Positions 9,600-20,011 of a stretch of DNA of 64,000 nucleotides are shown here, one piece after another. A model generated the notes under the pieces. It made no database searches. It was not told the DNA's origin and was given only the letters and a program-made list of their open reading frames with translations. Both the position numbers and the translations under genes were made by a program. Position 1 is the first letter of the stretch. Each line of letters begins with the position of its first letter. Origin of the DNA: Lucinisca nassula (lineage: Eukaryota > Mollusca > Bivalvia > Lucinida > Lucinidae); contig OY757023.1 in the NCBI GenBank assembly GCA_963580285.1, positions 89,739,108 through 89,803,107 on the forward strand. The letters are read 5' to 3'.

Positions 9600-11690
9600 G
9601 AACCCAATGGGGCCCTGGTTGGGGTCACTAAATGGGTCTTATCAAAAGGAACAGAGACATATATGGTTTAGTGGTGAGGATGTGGATGGCCCCTGAGATG
9701 TAAGGCCTTCTAAGCAGTGAAGGGATTCAGGCATGGCGGATCCCAGAAAAGCCCAAGATTGTTGTCACTGAATGCTGAACAGTTTCTGAGATATGAGGCC
9801 CTTTTATGAAGTGGATGGGAGAGAAATGGCCCTTGTGGACCCCCAAAAATGTGGGTGACTGAATGTGTCTAATAACAATGAACAAGAATATATGTGATTA
9901 TGGGGTGTGGGTTCGAATGGTTTCTGAGATATATGGACTATTATGAAGTAAGGTCTTATCATAAGGAACAATAATATATATGGTTAAGGGGCGGGGAACT
10001 GAACGGTTTCTGAGATATATGGCTATTAATGAAGTAAAGGGGTGGGGCATGGCCCTTGGCACCCCTGGGGGGACCCCAATACTGGTGTCACTGATTGGGC
10101 TTATCATAAGGAACCAGAATATATATGGTTTAGGGGTAGGGCTCTGAACAGTTTCTCAGATAAATGGTCTTTTGTGAAGTTGAGGGGCGGAGCATGGCCC
10201 GGCATGCCCTGGGTGACCCCTAGGGTGGTGTAACTGAATGTGTCTTATCATAAGGAACAATAATATATATGGTTTAGGTGCGTGGATCTGTAAGGTTTCT
10301 GGAATATTTGGCCTTTTATTAAGTGGAGGGTGTTGGGCATGACCCCGGCACATCCCGAGGGACCCACAGGTTGGTGTCACTGCATGCATCTTATCATAAG
10401 GAACAAGAATATATATGGTTTAGGGGTGGGGATCTGAATGGTTTCTGAGAAAATGGCATTTTATGGAGTGGAGGGAGTGGGGCATTTCCCCAGCACATCC
10501 GGGGGGACCCCCAGGTTGGTGTCACTTAATGCATCTTATCATAAGGAACAAGACTACATATGGCTTAAAGGTTTTGTTTCTTTGTTTGAATTGAAGTTTT
10601 ACGTTCAACACTTGAGACGTTGCTTCCAATTTTGTGGGACTTTTACCCAAAATTGAGATGAAATGACATCTCAATCCCTACCGCCCAAACAAACCAAAAT
10701 GGTTAATATGTAAGGATGGTCCGACTCGCACCACTTTGCCTGGGCAGGCTTTGACCCTAAGCGGTATACCAGTACTCTTGTGCGTCCAGTTTCAGGTCTG
10801 CGTGGAAGCATCATGCAGCCCAATCTATTTCAAGCCCCGATGGGCGGGGGCAATATGGTTTAAAGGTGGGGATCTGTAAAGTTTCTGGAATATTTGGCCT
10901 TTTATGAAGTGGAAGGGGTTGGGCATGGCCCCGGCACATCCCGGGTGCCCCCCAGGTTGGTGTCACTGAATGTGACTTATCATAAGGAACGAGAATATAT
11001 GGTTTAAAGGTGGGGATCTGTAAGGTTTCTGGGATATTGGGCCTTTTATGAACTGGAGGGGATGGGGCATGTTCCCGGCACATCTAGGGGGACCCCAGGT
11101 CGGTGTCACTAAATGTATCTTATCATAAGGAACAAGAATATATATGGTTTAGGGGTGGGGATCTGTAAGTTGTCTCGAATATTTGGCCTTTTATGAAGTG
11201 TAGGGGATGGGCATGGCCCCGGTACATCCCGGGTGTCCCCCAGGTTGGTGTCACTGAATGTGACTTATCATAAGAAACAAGAATATACATGGTTAAGGGG
11301 TTGGGATCTGTAAGGTTTCTGGGATATTGGGCCTTTTATAAAATGGAGGGGGTGGGGGATGGCCCCGGCACATCCCGGGGGACCCCCAGGTTGGTGTCAC
11401 TGAGTGCGTCTTGTCATAAGGAACAAGAATATATATAGTTTAGGGGTGGGGATCTGAATGGTTTCCGAGATAAATGGCGTTTTATGAAGTGGAGGGGGTG
11501 GGGTATGTCCCCAGCACATCCGGGGGGGGACCCCCAGGTTGGTGTTACCTAATGCATCTTATCATAAGAAACAAGAATATATATGGTTTAGATGTGGGAA
11601 ATGTAAGGTTTCTGAGATATAAGGCATTTTATGAAGTGAAGGGGGCGGGGCATGGCCCCGGGCACAACCTACGGGACCCCCAGGTTGACA
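9600..11690. repeat. ~145-bp tandem array inside family G
   Basis: About a dozen monomers with the recurring blocks TATGGTTTAGGGGTGGGGAT, TTTCTGAGATA, GGGGCATGGCCCCGGCACAT and ACCCCCAGGTTGGTGTCACT. One short unit lies near 9956 and S1 sits between two monomers at 10567-10852. Proteins predicted here are repeat artefacts. Confidence 0.85.
10567..10852 (-). mobile_element. S1 retroposon inside the family G array
   Basis: Antisense S1 from GTTTTGTTTCTTTGTTTGAA to CCCCGATGGGCGGGGGC. Array monomer sequence resumes at once after it (ATATGGTTTAAAGG). Confidence 0.8.
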
Positions 11691-12442
11691 TGAAAGCGTA
11701 TGGCTAAGAGAAGCTTACTCAAGGAACATTTCTATGAAAGTTTTGTCAAAATATCTGCAAAGGCTTGGCAGTTAATGCCATTTTTCAATTTTCCCCATGG
11801 AAACCGGGAAGAAGAAGATGAAGAAGAAAATCTAAGTTGCCATAGCAACCAAACTAAAGAGCCGAATGTCATAAAAACACAAAACCTGTAAAGGCAAATA
11901 TGGTGAATATTTCCATAAACTCTCAGCCTCATAGAGCATACGGTTTCTGAGAAGATGATTTTTTAAGAATTTTTTTTTTTTTTTCTATTTTTTTTGCATT
12001 TTGGTTTGCATGACAACCAACGAAAATGAGCAGTAGGCTTACAATCATATGGCAGAAAGTAGGTTGCCTAAAGAACATTTCTATCAAAGTTTTGTCAAAA
12101 TATCTGCAGCGGGTTGGCAGTAAATGCTATTTTTCAATTTTCCCCATTATAAGTCTATGGAAACTCTAAGTTGCCATAGCAACCAAACTAATGAGCCGAA
12201 TTTCATAAAAAACACAAACTTTCAATCCCCCAACTTTAGGATGCTACAGATGAAATTTGGGCCCAATCGGCCTAGCGGCTTCAGAGAAGATTTCGTTTGA
12301 AAGTGTTGACGTTACACGACGACTACGCAGACGCAGACGACGACGGGCAACTGCCTATCCTATAAGCTCCCCCGGAACCTTCGGCTCTGGTGAGCTAAAA
12401 AGAGTACACATAGGCGAGCAGATTAGACTATTGGAGAAATAA

Positions 12443-12672
12443 ATAGTTACATGATGCTTCCACGCAGAGCTGAAACCGACCGCACACGAGTACTGATAAA
12501 CCGCTAAGAGGATCTAAGCCTGCCCAGGCAAAGCGATGCGAGTCGGACCGTCTAATAGCCGGGCGACAGGACTGGAGATGTCATTTCATCTCAATGTCGG
12601 GTGAAAGTCCCACAAAATTGAAGCAGTGTCTCCAATATGACCTACACAGTGTTGCCTCAAATCAAACAAATC
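12443..12672 (+). mobile_element. S1 retroposon, 5'-truncated
   Basis: From GTTACATGATGCTTCCACGC to CCTCAAATCAAACAAATCC, lying just beyond the end of the family G element. Confidence 0.75.
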
Positions 12673-12794
12673 CCTATCATGTTCCTCTGACGACATATCA
12701 TCATCACCAATGACAGCAGCAGCAGCATCATCAAATTATTGAGTAAACTGTGCAAGATCGTTATGCCTGCCTTGTAAACCCCACTTCACTGGGA

Positions 12795-13031
12795 TTTAAC
12801 CCTTTTTGTACCCAATAGAATCTTCCTCCTTATAAAAAGCAGGAGTTCATTCCAAAATTTAGGGGTGTCAGGTTGTGTTTCCATCAAAATTGCTTTGGAA
12901 AATGACTGAAGTTTTAGCAAACAGTGGAGGCCCTGCTCAGACGCCGCGTTCGGCGGCGTCTGATCTGGGCCTGCACTGTTTGCCAGGGTACCCGTTTTGG
13001 GGTTTTTGGTACTAAATTGGTTAAGTTCCAT
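12795..13031. mobile_element. ~230-bp TIR element carrying a family B palindrome
   Basis: Ends AACCCTTTTTGTACCCAATA and, inverted, GGTACTAAATTGGTT. The family B hairpin lies at 12917-12984 (CAAACAGTGGAGGCC...GGCCTGCACTGTTTG) with a GACGCCGC/GCGGCGTC core. Equivalent copies at 48461-48687 and about 46770-47000 share the flanks, so here the palindrome travels as part of a larger non-autonomous element. Confidence 0.75.
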
Positions 13032-13539
13032 TTTATTGAGTTTATGAAGTACATTTTGTTAAGGGTCCTGGAATTTCCCTGGGGAAAGTTATACTTGGCG
13101 GATCTTTTGTTGCAATTGAAATTTAGGTCACGCTATGTACACACGATTTTAAATTGAATAAGGCTTTATTGAACCCATTTTGTACTGGCAACTACCAAAA
13201 CGTATAACTGGCAAAGAAAGCTTGTCCAACGATTAATGCGGCGTCTGATCAGGACCTACACTGTTTTCGCAAAACGTTCAGCCATCACAACCATTTTGAA
13301 ATGGACCCCTATTGTGTATAAGTTGGACGATTCTATTCTGTACAAAATGGGGTTAGGTGGGACACTCCGGGGGTCATTAAATTTAGTGGTTTACCAACGA
13401 CATAAATGGATTTTCCCATTTAAATGAAACGAAGTTTTCGATTTCGAGGTGAATGGCCCGTAGACACACGACGATGTCTCGGCGTAGTCGGTAGAATTAA
13501 CGTAGCGTTATTTCAATATAGAGATCAACCATGGTTTTC
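13032..13539. repeat. Diverged B-type fragments, otherwise no gene
   Basis: Contains a half-copy of the B palindrome at 13236-13268 and flanks resembling the 12795-13031 element (ATTGAACCCATTTTGTAC at 13167). No coding signal. Confidence 0.5.
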
Positions 13540-13690
13540 ATGCGTCCGTGGTGTAGTGGTTAAGCTACTCACCCTGTAAACCAGGGATCGCAGGATCGAT
13601 CCCGGGCTTCTCCAGACTTTCTGATGAGTCTTTAAACCGAGAGATCCCGTCTCCGTATGACCTTAGCTGTTGGTGAGACGTAAAACTTAA
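13540..13690 (+). mobile_element. tRNA-derived SINE2
   Basis: GTCCGTGGTGTAGTGGTTAA head, GCAGGATCGATCCCGGGCTT, then the body ending TAGCTGTTGGTGAGACGTAA. Confidence 0.8.
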
Positions 13691-13707
13691 AACATTCATT
13701 AATATTC

Positions 13708-13910
13708 GCCGGGTCCCGAGGAAGCTGTTTGAACACGAGGCCGCCAGGCCGAATGTTCAAATATCTTCTGAGGGCTCCGGCAAATGTTAATGCAATGCAA
13801 TAACCATGGATGATCGTTATTCTTGCATAACTTTCGTTTCCGAAATCGAAAGCAAATTTTGACGAAAACGCCAAAAAGCGCCATATTAACTCCATATAAG
13901 CTCTTCAAAT
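13708..13910. mobile_element. Dispersed element family L, copy 1
   Basis: CCGGGTCCCGAGGAAGCTGT...ACCATGGATGATCGTTATTC...TTAACTCCATATAAGC. An inverted copy is at 21938-22186. No coding capacity; likely a non-autonomous DNA element. Confidence 0.65.
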
Positions 13911-13912
13911 GG

Positions 13913-14052
13913 GACCGGCGGTTCTAACGTGTAACCACAATCTATATTTCGAGCAGAAATAAGAAAAATATCACACTTTTTCATCTTAAAATTTTCGTTT
14001 TTTCGGCGGTAAAATTTATAATGGATTTGTATAGGCGCGTTTACGTAATGGT
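13913..14052. mobile_element. Family C MITE, right half
   Basis: Starts within the central hairpin (GGCGGTTCTAACGTGTAACC) and continues to TTGTATAGGCGCGTTTACGT. Confidence 0.75.
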
Positions 14053-14155
14053 ACTCGTCAGAACCACCCATTTGTATACCCTAGTTTTCTTTATATAATG
14101 TGGAATTCACAGGGATGTTCATTACACACATTTATCATGGCACCGGCGTCTTAGA

Positions 14156-14320
14156 AGCCCCCGTGGTGTAGTGGTTACGATACTCGCCTTGTAAACCAAT
14201 GGGTCGCAGGATCGATCCCGGGCTTCTCCCGACTTTCGGATCAGTCTTTAAACCGAGGTCCCGTCTCCGTATGACCTTAGCTGTTGGTGGGACGTAAAAA
14301 TCAAACACTCACTCACTCAC
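14156..14320 (+). mobile_element. tRNA-derived SINE2
   Basis: Best SINE2 copy: CCCCCGTGGTGTAGTGGTTA, CAGGATCGATCCCGGGCTTC, CCGTCTCCGTATGACCTTAG, and an AATCAAACACTCACTCACTC tail. Confidence 0.82.
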
Positions 14321-14329
14321 AGGCGTCGC

Positions 14330-14705
14330 GTCTGCTGAGTAAACGCCATGTATTTGGTAATCCACTAGTGGATTAAAATGCAAATAAGTTAGATGCGGCT
14401 CGTAAGGTTACATGTATACGACGTAGTTGTGGAACATTGATATTTTCATGAAAAAAAGTAAATAAAATACGTTTAAATAGAATATTGCATTGGTGCTCAT
14501 GTATTATTAAATTTATTAAACTCGGCGATGCCTTGCATTTTATCCCTTTTCCTCAACTCGTTTAATAAATTCAGTAATACAAGAACACTCATGTAAGATC
14601 CTCCATGTGCCTACGAGATGATATTAAGTAGATTCAATTTCAGTTCTAGGTATGAGCCGCACTACTTCGATCAGGGGGCGTATTCGTCTGAGACAGTAGT
14701 TTTAC
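14330..14705 (+). other. 5' flank / possible 5' UTR of the receptor gene
   Basis: AT-rich sequence between a SINE ending near 14325 and the start codon. I see no convincing TATA box or initiator. The stretch contains a short inverted motif around 14510-14575 (TTTATTAAACTCG and CTCGTTTAATAAATT). It may hold a non-coding first exon, which cannot be decided from sequence alone. Confidence 0.3.
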
Positions 14706-14956
14706 ATGATGTCGGTAACGGTGATTACACTAGTTCCAACGGCAAACTTGACAACCTGTACAGCGTCCCCGTTCATTGGTCGGGCAAATGCCACCATACC
14801 AGATTGGACCCTCGCTCTCAGTGGCATCAGCTCAAGCCTGTCAATATTAGGGGCCATCGTCATATTTGTGTCGTTTGTCAAACTTCCAGAAATTAGAAAC
14901 TTTACAAGACGACTGCTGACTTACTTGACAGTTGCCGATTTTCTTTCTGCTATCGG
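14706..14956 (+). CDS. GPR157-like: GPR157-like receptor, exon 1 (start codon, TM1, most of TM2)
   Basis: First coding exon of a seven-transmembrane receptor most like GPR157, an orphan receptor of the class B/cAMP-receptor-like type. Known work on the family links it to Gq signalling at cilia; the ligand here is unknown. Two ATGs stand side by side (14706, 14709), and an in-frame TAG at 14697-14699 fixes the start at one of them. The N-terminus has NLT and NAT sequons and no obvious signal peptide. TM1 begins at about residue 37 (LALSGISSSLSILGAIVIF). The basic ICL1 and the TM2 motif RRLLTYLTVADFLSAIG follow, matching the family pattern RRLL.FLS.AD.LSA. The donor is CGG|GTAAGT at 14957 and leaves two bases of a Gly codon. 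Joined to exons 2-4 it gives 339 residues, close to the ~335 of vertebrate GPR157. Intron 1 is 4,819 bp. Recognition is by eye; the family assignment is strong, strict orthology is inferred. Confidence 0.92.
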
Positions 14957-15020
14957 GTAAGTTACGTTTACCGTTTTGTGATTAAGCCTTTTGTTTTAGT
15001 ACCACTAGTAAGATACGAGT

Positions 15021-15315
15021 TTTGTTTGATTTGAGGTTTAATGTCCCCGTCAACACTGTAAAGGTCATTTTGGAGACGCTGCTTGCAATTTTGTGGAACT
15101 TTTACCCGACATTGAGACGAAATGACATCTCAAACCCTGCCGCCCAATGAAACCAATAGAGTTTTTAAGCATGGACGGGCCGACTCGCACCGCTTTGCCT
15201 TGGCAGGCTTAGATCCTCAAAGCGTTTTACCAGTACTCGTGTGCGGGTCGGTTTCAGCTCTGCGTGGAAGCATCATGCAGCCCATATATTTCTTCAAGCC
15301 CCGATGGGCGGGGGC
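15021..15315 (-). mobile_element. S1 retroposon in receptor intron 1
   Basis: Full-length antisense copy with a perfect 12-bp duplication TAAGATACGAGT (15009-15020, 15316-15327). It is one of the cleanest examples defining both ends of the family. Confidence 0.9.
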
Positions 15316-15507
15316 TAAGATACGAGTAATGAAAAAAATATATTAATAAGAACTGCTTATTGGATAAACACCACCCAACCCCCACCCCGCAAGATATTGT
15401 TCAATAAAAAAGGAAGAACAAAGTGTTATTATCACGCAGACATACCCATACAGTTTTGACCCACTTTTATATAGTAAACCTGGGGTTTACAGGGATAAAC
15501 CGAATTT

Positions 15508-16967
15508 TTGTCGCGCCTGCTATTAGCATGGCGCGATATAGGCGTCAGGTTTTCCGTCTGTTCGTCCGTTCGTTTGTTCGTCCGTTCGTTTGTCCGTCCT
15601 TGCGACTACCATAGCGTTCACCCTAACGGTCAAGTTTATTTCTCAAGAACTATAGGAGCTTCATTAATGATACTTGGTACAAACTTGTATCTCGGGATAA
15701 CAACTGAAATGCAAGCATCATGTTTGACCTTGACCTACATTTTATGGTTCACTGACTTTGTAAAAAATGTGCGATCACCCTAGCGTTCTCCCAAATGGTC
15801 AAGTTAATTTCTCAAGAACTATAAGAGCTTCATTAATATTACTTGGTACAAACCTGTATCTGGGGGATGCAAGTTAAATGCAAGTATCCATATTTGACTT
15901 GACCTACATTTCATGGTTCACTGACTTTGTAAAATATTGCGACCACCCTAAGCGTTCACCCTAATGGTCAAGTTAATTTCTCAAGAACTATAAGAGCTTC
16001 ATTAATGGTACTTGGTACAAACTTGTATCTCGGGATGGCAACTTTAATGCAAGCATCCATATTTGACCTTGTCCTACAATTTATGGTTCACTGACTTTGT
16101 AAAATGTTGCGACCACCCTAGCGTTCTCCCAAATGGTCAAGTTAATTTCTCAAGAACTATAAGAGCTTCATTAATATTACTTGGTACAAACTTGTATCTG
16201 GGGGAGGCAACTTAAATGCGAGTATCCATATTTGACTTGACCTACATTTTATGGTTCACTGACTTTGTAAAATATTGCGACCACCCTAGAGTTCATTCAA
16301 ATAGTCAAGTTATACCAGTGTCATCACCGTTGCACCCTCCGCCCCATCCCCACGGTCCCCAGCCAAGCAGCAGCATAACATATCATCTGTTATACATGTA
16401 TTGATTTTCACTCTTGTAATATTCTCTAAATCCATGTTAGTAACAACTGCTTAATCATGTGTGTACACATATATAGTGATGCTACAGTCAGAGTACCCAA
16501 TGGGAAACAGATTACACAAGTCTTAGGACTTTCTTCTGAATCCCATTTTGTATATATTGACATGTTTGTGCTTTGTGTATTGTATCACTCATATTACCTG
16601 TAATTTTTATATACAAAAAGAAATAATAAAGTTTAAACTAAATAGTCAAGTTAATTTCTCAAGAACTATAAGAGCTGCATCAATGATACTTGGTACAAAC
16701 TTGTATCTGGAAATGGAAACTTAAATGCAAGCATCCATATTTGTCCTTGACCTACATTTTATGGTTCACTGACTTTGTAAAATATTGCAACAACCCTAGC
16801 GTTCACCCTAATGGTTAAGTTCATTTCTCAAGAATTATTAGAGCTTCATTAATGATACTTAGTACAAGCTTGCATTTAAGAATGGCAACTTTTATGCAAG
16901 CATCTATGTTTGACCTTCGCCTAGATGTCATGGCTCGGTGACTTCGCACCCCCACAGGCGCGACATA
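15508..16967. mobile_element. Family H element: GTCGCGCCTG ends around a 169-bp tandem repeat
   Basis: Starts GTCGCGCCTGCTATTAGC, ends CAGGCGCGACATA, so the outermost 10 bp are inverted. A CGTTCGT-rich simple stretch (15555-15605) is followed by about seven monomers with GGTCAAGTTAATTTCTCAAG, CTTGGTACAAACTTGTATC and TTTATGGTTCACTGACTTTG. Monomer starts at 15628, 15797, 15966 and 16135 give a 169-bp period. No transposase visible. Confidence 0.8.
16313..16639 (+). mobile_element. Retroposed 3'-end fragment with 14-bp duplication
   Basis: A 327-bp insertion within one monomer of the family H array. It is flanked by a perfect AAATAGTCAAGTTA (16299-16312, 16640-16653), ends with AATAAA at 16625-16630 and has no long A-tail. 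It is the 3' end either of a LINE or of a cellular transcript; I cannot identify the source. Confidence 0.8.
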
Positions 16968-17382
16968 GCCTTTGGCGGACTTCTTGTTCTTACTTCTGCT
17001 CTGAAATATATATTGTGGGTACTCGTTAGAACCGCCTTGATGAGGCGGTTCTAACGTGTACCCACAGTCTATATTTTGAGCAGAAATAAGAAAAATATCA
17101 CAAGTTTTCATCTTAAATTTTTCAATTTTACGGCGCTAAAATTTACAGTGTATTTGTATAGGCGTGTTTTCGTAATGTGGACACTAAAGAAGCACAGGGG
17201 GGATAAATGTAACAGTAATGATCCTTGACCCTTTTATGTTGTAGCAATAGCTCATGAATTTCAATATTTATGATAAGATTCCTGATATTATTAGTCAAGA
17301 TATAATTCCTAGACAGACAGGAAAAAACAGAGGGGATATTGACACAAAAACTAAAAAGGGAATAACTATAACAGTTTGATCC

Positions 17383-17798
17383 TCAACACTTTTTTTTCTT
17401 TTGCAACAACCTCTCGTGAATATCAACACTTATTATGATAAGATTCCTAAGTCCCATTTCCAGTTGACCGAAACACCTGTTATTGTACTTTTCTTTGCTA
17501 GAAAGTCCAACATAATAATGCCTTGTGCGCCCCAAAATACAGTTCCCATCACCATGCCAGCAGAGGGTTGCGTTTTGAACTTCTATGTCCTCGGAGACTC
17601 CGGCCTTACCCACTGGCGACTTTGAGTTTTATTCTCTGGTTCATAATAATGGACCCAGGTCTCATCACCAGTCACCAAACATTTAAGAATCAAAGCGCCA
17701 AAAGGCACTGAAATGACAGATTCTGTGAAAAATTCAGATTTACTTTCTTTAGTGATAAGGACAATGGCGCTGGAGTGCTGATTTTTAGTTTGGTTCAC
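17383..17798 (-). pseudogene. mariner transposase fragment
   Basis: The complement encodes LVTGDETWVHYYEPENKTQS, which contains the first catalytic Asp block of mariner transposases. In another frame follow QNATLCWHGDGNCILGRTRH and further mariner-like residues. It is a remnant with frameshifts, no intact HDNA block and no visible TIR pair. It lies antisense in receptor intron 1. Confidence 0.85.
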
Positions 17799-17879
17799 AA
17801 AACTGAGGTGAATCGGCTGTTATACACTTTCATCATCATTTTACTTGCACATTATAGATAGTACAACATGCAAATGACT

Positions 17880-17988
17880 ACCCAGCAGGCACACGTCGCC
17901 AGGGCAACGTCAAATCAACATCGATGCAACGTCATGACGTTGCACCGACGTTGATGTGACGTCACAATTACGTCATGTGCCTGCTGGG
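17880..17988. mobile_element. Family D palindromic MITE, intact
   Basis: CCCAGCAGGCACACGTCGCC and the inverted ATTACGTCATGTGCCTGCTGGG bound a 109-bp unit that folds almost end to end. The body has CAACGTCATGACGTTG at its centre. Confidence 0.88.
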
Positions 17989-17989
17989 A

Positions 17990-19202
17990 TAGTTGCCAGT
18001 TTTATGACAACACAAAGCGTAGGCGCAACTTTCTTGTAAAAGCTTACACTTGTTGACTGAGCTGTGTTTCGCGGCTCAGTCAAGAACCTGCCTTATGTCG
18101 TGCGCTACAATAAAGGAAAACGCTTTTTGTGCGATGTTTGGAGTTTTGCGGCATGTGACTTTTATTATTTATCACAACATTGTGCTTAAATATTCAGTTA
18201 TTCAGACCTACAACAGAATTGGACCGTGATAACTGTTAGAACTATATTCTTGCTGGCTTGCTATCGTACGGTGAAGTTTCTAGCGTCACGTACATCGCAT
18301 TTTATTAGGTCATGTAAATGTTATGAGTTTGTACCCTTTCAGCCCTTTATAGCAAAGTACAGATACCTACAGATGCAAACAGCGTAGAACCTGGTGACAT
18401 GGCTCATAATGATACATCGCATTCTGTTCTACATCGTTTGACATGCTGTTGACGACTATTGACAAGACACCCAATTTACATGTGTAGAATGGACGCGTAC
18501 GAATTCAGTGACTGAAGAGTGAACTTGAGAAACTCGTGGGTGGAAGGGGTAAAATCTTAACCTGGCCATTTTGAAATGTAGCAGAAGCCATTTCACTTCC
18601 CCCTTTTTTCTCTTAAATTGCGACACAAAATTCATATTTCTTACGATTCATCTCAGACAGCTGATTCAAATGAAATCCAATCACTGAAAAATAAGATAAA
18701 AAAAGTAAATTCGTCTGCTTCCATTTTGTATGGCGCCTTTAAGATAACTAACACGTTCAATGTTCGTTTTACGAAAGACATGTGTCGTCTGATCTTTCAT
18801 GGAACTTTTTCAACTACAGTCGTCGCCAAACCCGTCGCATGATGCAGCTGAATCGTAAGATAAAATCGTCAAGTCGTCTGCCTCAAAAGTTTGTATTACG
18901 CTTACAGGATAACTAATACGCTTGTACAATTTTGATTACTGCGCCAAACCGGACTACATTTTGTACGGACTCATATTTCTATGGCTGTCAAAGCCGGAAG
19001 AACTGAAGCCTGAATTAATTTAAACGTGTAGCACAGCAAGAATAGACAGATAGAATCTGTCATTAAAAATACCTTCCTTTGACCTAAAACGCTTCAAGAA
19101 TGCGCTGCGTACTGATGCTCTGGTTGCCATTTGCTTTTTGCTAGGGGTCTTGCGCATACCCAATCGTTCATGTAAAATTGTTGAAACGCTACCATGTAAA
19201 AT
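17990..19202. other. Receptor intron 1, no element recognised
   Basis: Unique-looking intronic sequence with two weakly similar blocks near 18640-18760 and 18850-18930 (TCGTCTGC followed by ATAACTAA-CACG/TACG). No gene seen. Confidence 0.4.
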
Positions 19203-19303
19203 ATAGAGTATAGGTACTCGTTAGAACCGAGGTACCAACAATCTATATTTTGAGCAGAAACAAGAAAAAATATCACAACTTTCCATCTTTAAAATATTCA
19301 CCA
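19203..19303. mobile_element. Family C MITE, partial
   Basis: GGTACTCGTTAGAACCGAGG and TCTATATTTTGAGCAGAAAC identify a shortened family C copy lacking most of the left half. Confidence 0.65.
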
Positions 19304-19445
19304 TCACAAGGGCTACATTCTCACCAAGGGCATTGGTCAGCTATAGTGACAGCTCTTGTTTTGTTTTGTTTGCTTTTTGACCCTTATTTAGAAGGTTTCA
19401 GTGATTCTGTGTATGTGTTTCATCGATAAGTGCCCTCTGGTCAGA

Positions 19446-19510
19446 GACCACCTTTGGGAGTGTTCAAAAGTGGTCTTAAAGACCACTTTTGAACAGTCCC
19501 AAAGGTGGTC
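19446..19510. repeat. Near-perfect palindrome bordering the exon duplication
   Basis: Two ~31-bp arms (GACCACCTTTGGGAGTGTTC and its complement GAACAGTCCCAAAGGTGGTC) face each other around a very short loop. The right arm is the start of the duplicated unit at 19487. The same motif occurs at 21938-21970 (GACCACCTATGGGACTGTTC), the end of a dispersed element (family L). The palindrome is therefore probably transposon end sequence. Confidence 0.8.
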
Positions 19511-19673
19511 TTAATATTACTATATTTGTGTGTGTTTTGTAATGATGTATCACACGGGTGAGTTTTCCTGTAAACTTGTATATTACAGGTACCTGATTGG
19601 ATTGCACGTTATGCAGCGTTAGTGCGGCATAAGGTGACGCCCCCCTCACCAAGACACCTTATGCATTGCTCAA
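19487..19673 (+). pseudogene. Decayed duplicate of the 5' part of GPR157-like exon 2
   Basis: A ~187-bp unit that is repeated directly at 19674-19859. It contains the end of intron 1, the acceptor TATTACAG (ending about 19588) and the first ~84 bases of exon 2. Within the coding part the upstream copy has lost one base relative to the working exon (TGATTGGATTGCACG against TGGTGGGACTTGCACG). This shifts the frame into a TAG after about ten codons, and the copy stops before a donor site. The acceptor and polypyrimidine context are still present, so it could act as a decoy 3' splice site. Divergence between the copies is modest, so the duplication is fairly recent. Confidence 0.88.
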
Positions 19674-19775
19674 TTTTGAACAGTCCCAAAGGTGGTCTTA
19701 ATATTTCTATATATGTGTGTGTTTTGTAATGATGTATCACTCATGTGAGTTTTCCTGTAAACTTGTATATTACAG

Positions 19776-20011
19776 GTACCTGGTGGGACTTGCACGTTAT
19801 GCAGCGTTAGTGCGGCATAAGGTGACGCCCCCTCACCAAGACAGCTTATGCATTGCTCAGAGTTTTACTCTCATCTTCTCCTATCTGGCATCATATCTCT
19901 GGACAATAGTGATAGCGTTACACATTTTCATCGCTTACACGTGTCAAACCAGCACCACAGGCGGAAAGATACCACATATAGTGTACCACATAATATGTTG
20001 GGGCATTCCAG
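19776..20011 (+). CDS. GPR157-like: GPR157-like receptor, exon 2 (end of TM2 to TM4)
   Basis: Acceptor TATATTACAG|G at 19775/19776. The first base completes the Gly codon left by exon 1 and reading continues YLVGLARYAALV (end of TM2, ECL1). Then come LCIAQS, whose Cys is the expected TM3 disulphide cysteine, TM3 (FTLIFSYLASYLWTIVIAL), an intracellular loop, and the start of TM4 (HIICWGIP). The WTVAIAL-like and WG.P patterns in TM3 and TM4 are characteristic of GPR157. The donor AG|GTACGT at 20011/20012 leaves one base of an Ala codon. The first 84 bases of this exon and about 100 bases of the upstream intron are duplicated immediately upstream in decayed form, so this is the functional copy. 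Intron 2 is 2,496 bp. Confidence 0.92.

Larger units (their letters stand above)
9078..12402 (-). mobile_element. Family G element with internal tandem array
   Basis: Runs from AGAGGCCCATGGGCCACTAT...CTCACCAGAGCTC to the distal ACGACGACGGGCAACTGCC...CTTCGGCTCTGGTGAGCT. The same arrangement is inverted at 33516-36302. Between the ends are conserved low-copy flanks (e.g. GTTGCCATAGCAACCAAACT) and an array of ~145-bp monomers at about 9600-11690. Each monomer has ATATATATGGTTTAGGGG and TCTTATCATAAGGAACA. No transposase or RT is visible. An S1 copy interrupts the array. Confidence 0.75.
15430..17178. mobile_element. Family C MITE split by the family H element
   Basis: The left half (15430-15507, CCATACAGTTTTGACC...GGGATAAACCGAATTTTT) and right half (16983-17178, TTACTTCTGCTCTG...GGCGTGTTTTCGTAATG) join into an ordinary family C MITE. 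The intervening 1.46 kb is a later insertion. Confidence 0.8.

Noticed and set aside
9600..11690. Predicted proteins and a possible CRISPR-like array
   Set aside because: Repeats are ~145-bp head-to-tail monomers with no unique spacers, in a eukaryotic context; the open frames are repeat shadows.
13540..14330. Upstream coding exons of the receptor
   Set aside because: The region is SINE2, family L and family C sequence, and an in-frame TAG sits just before the ATG pair at 14706.
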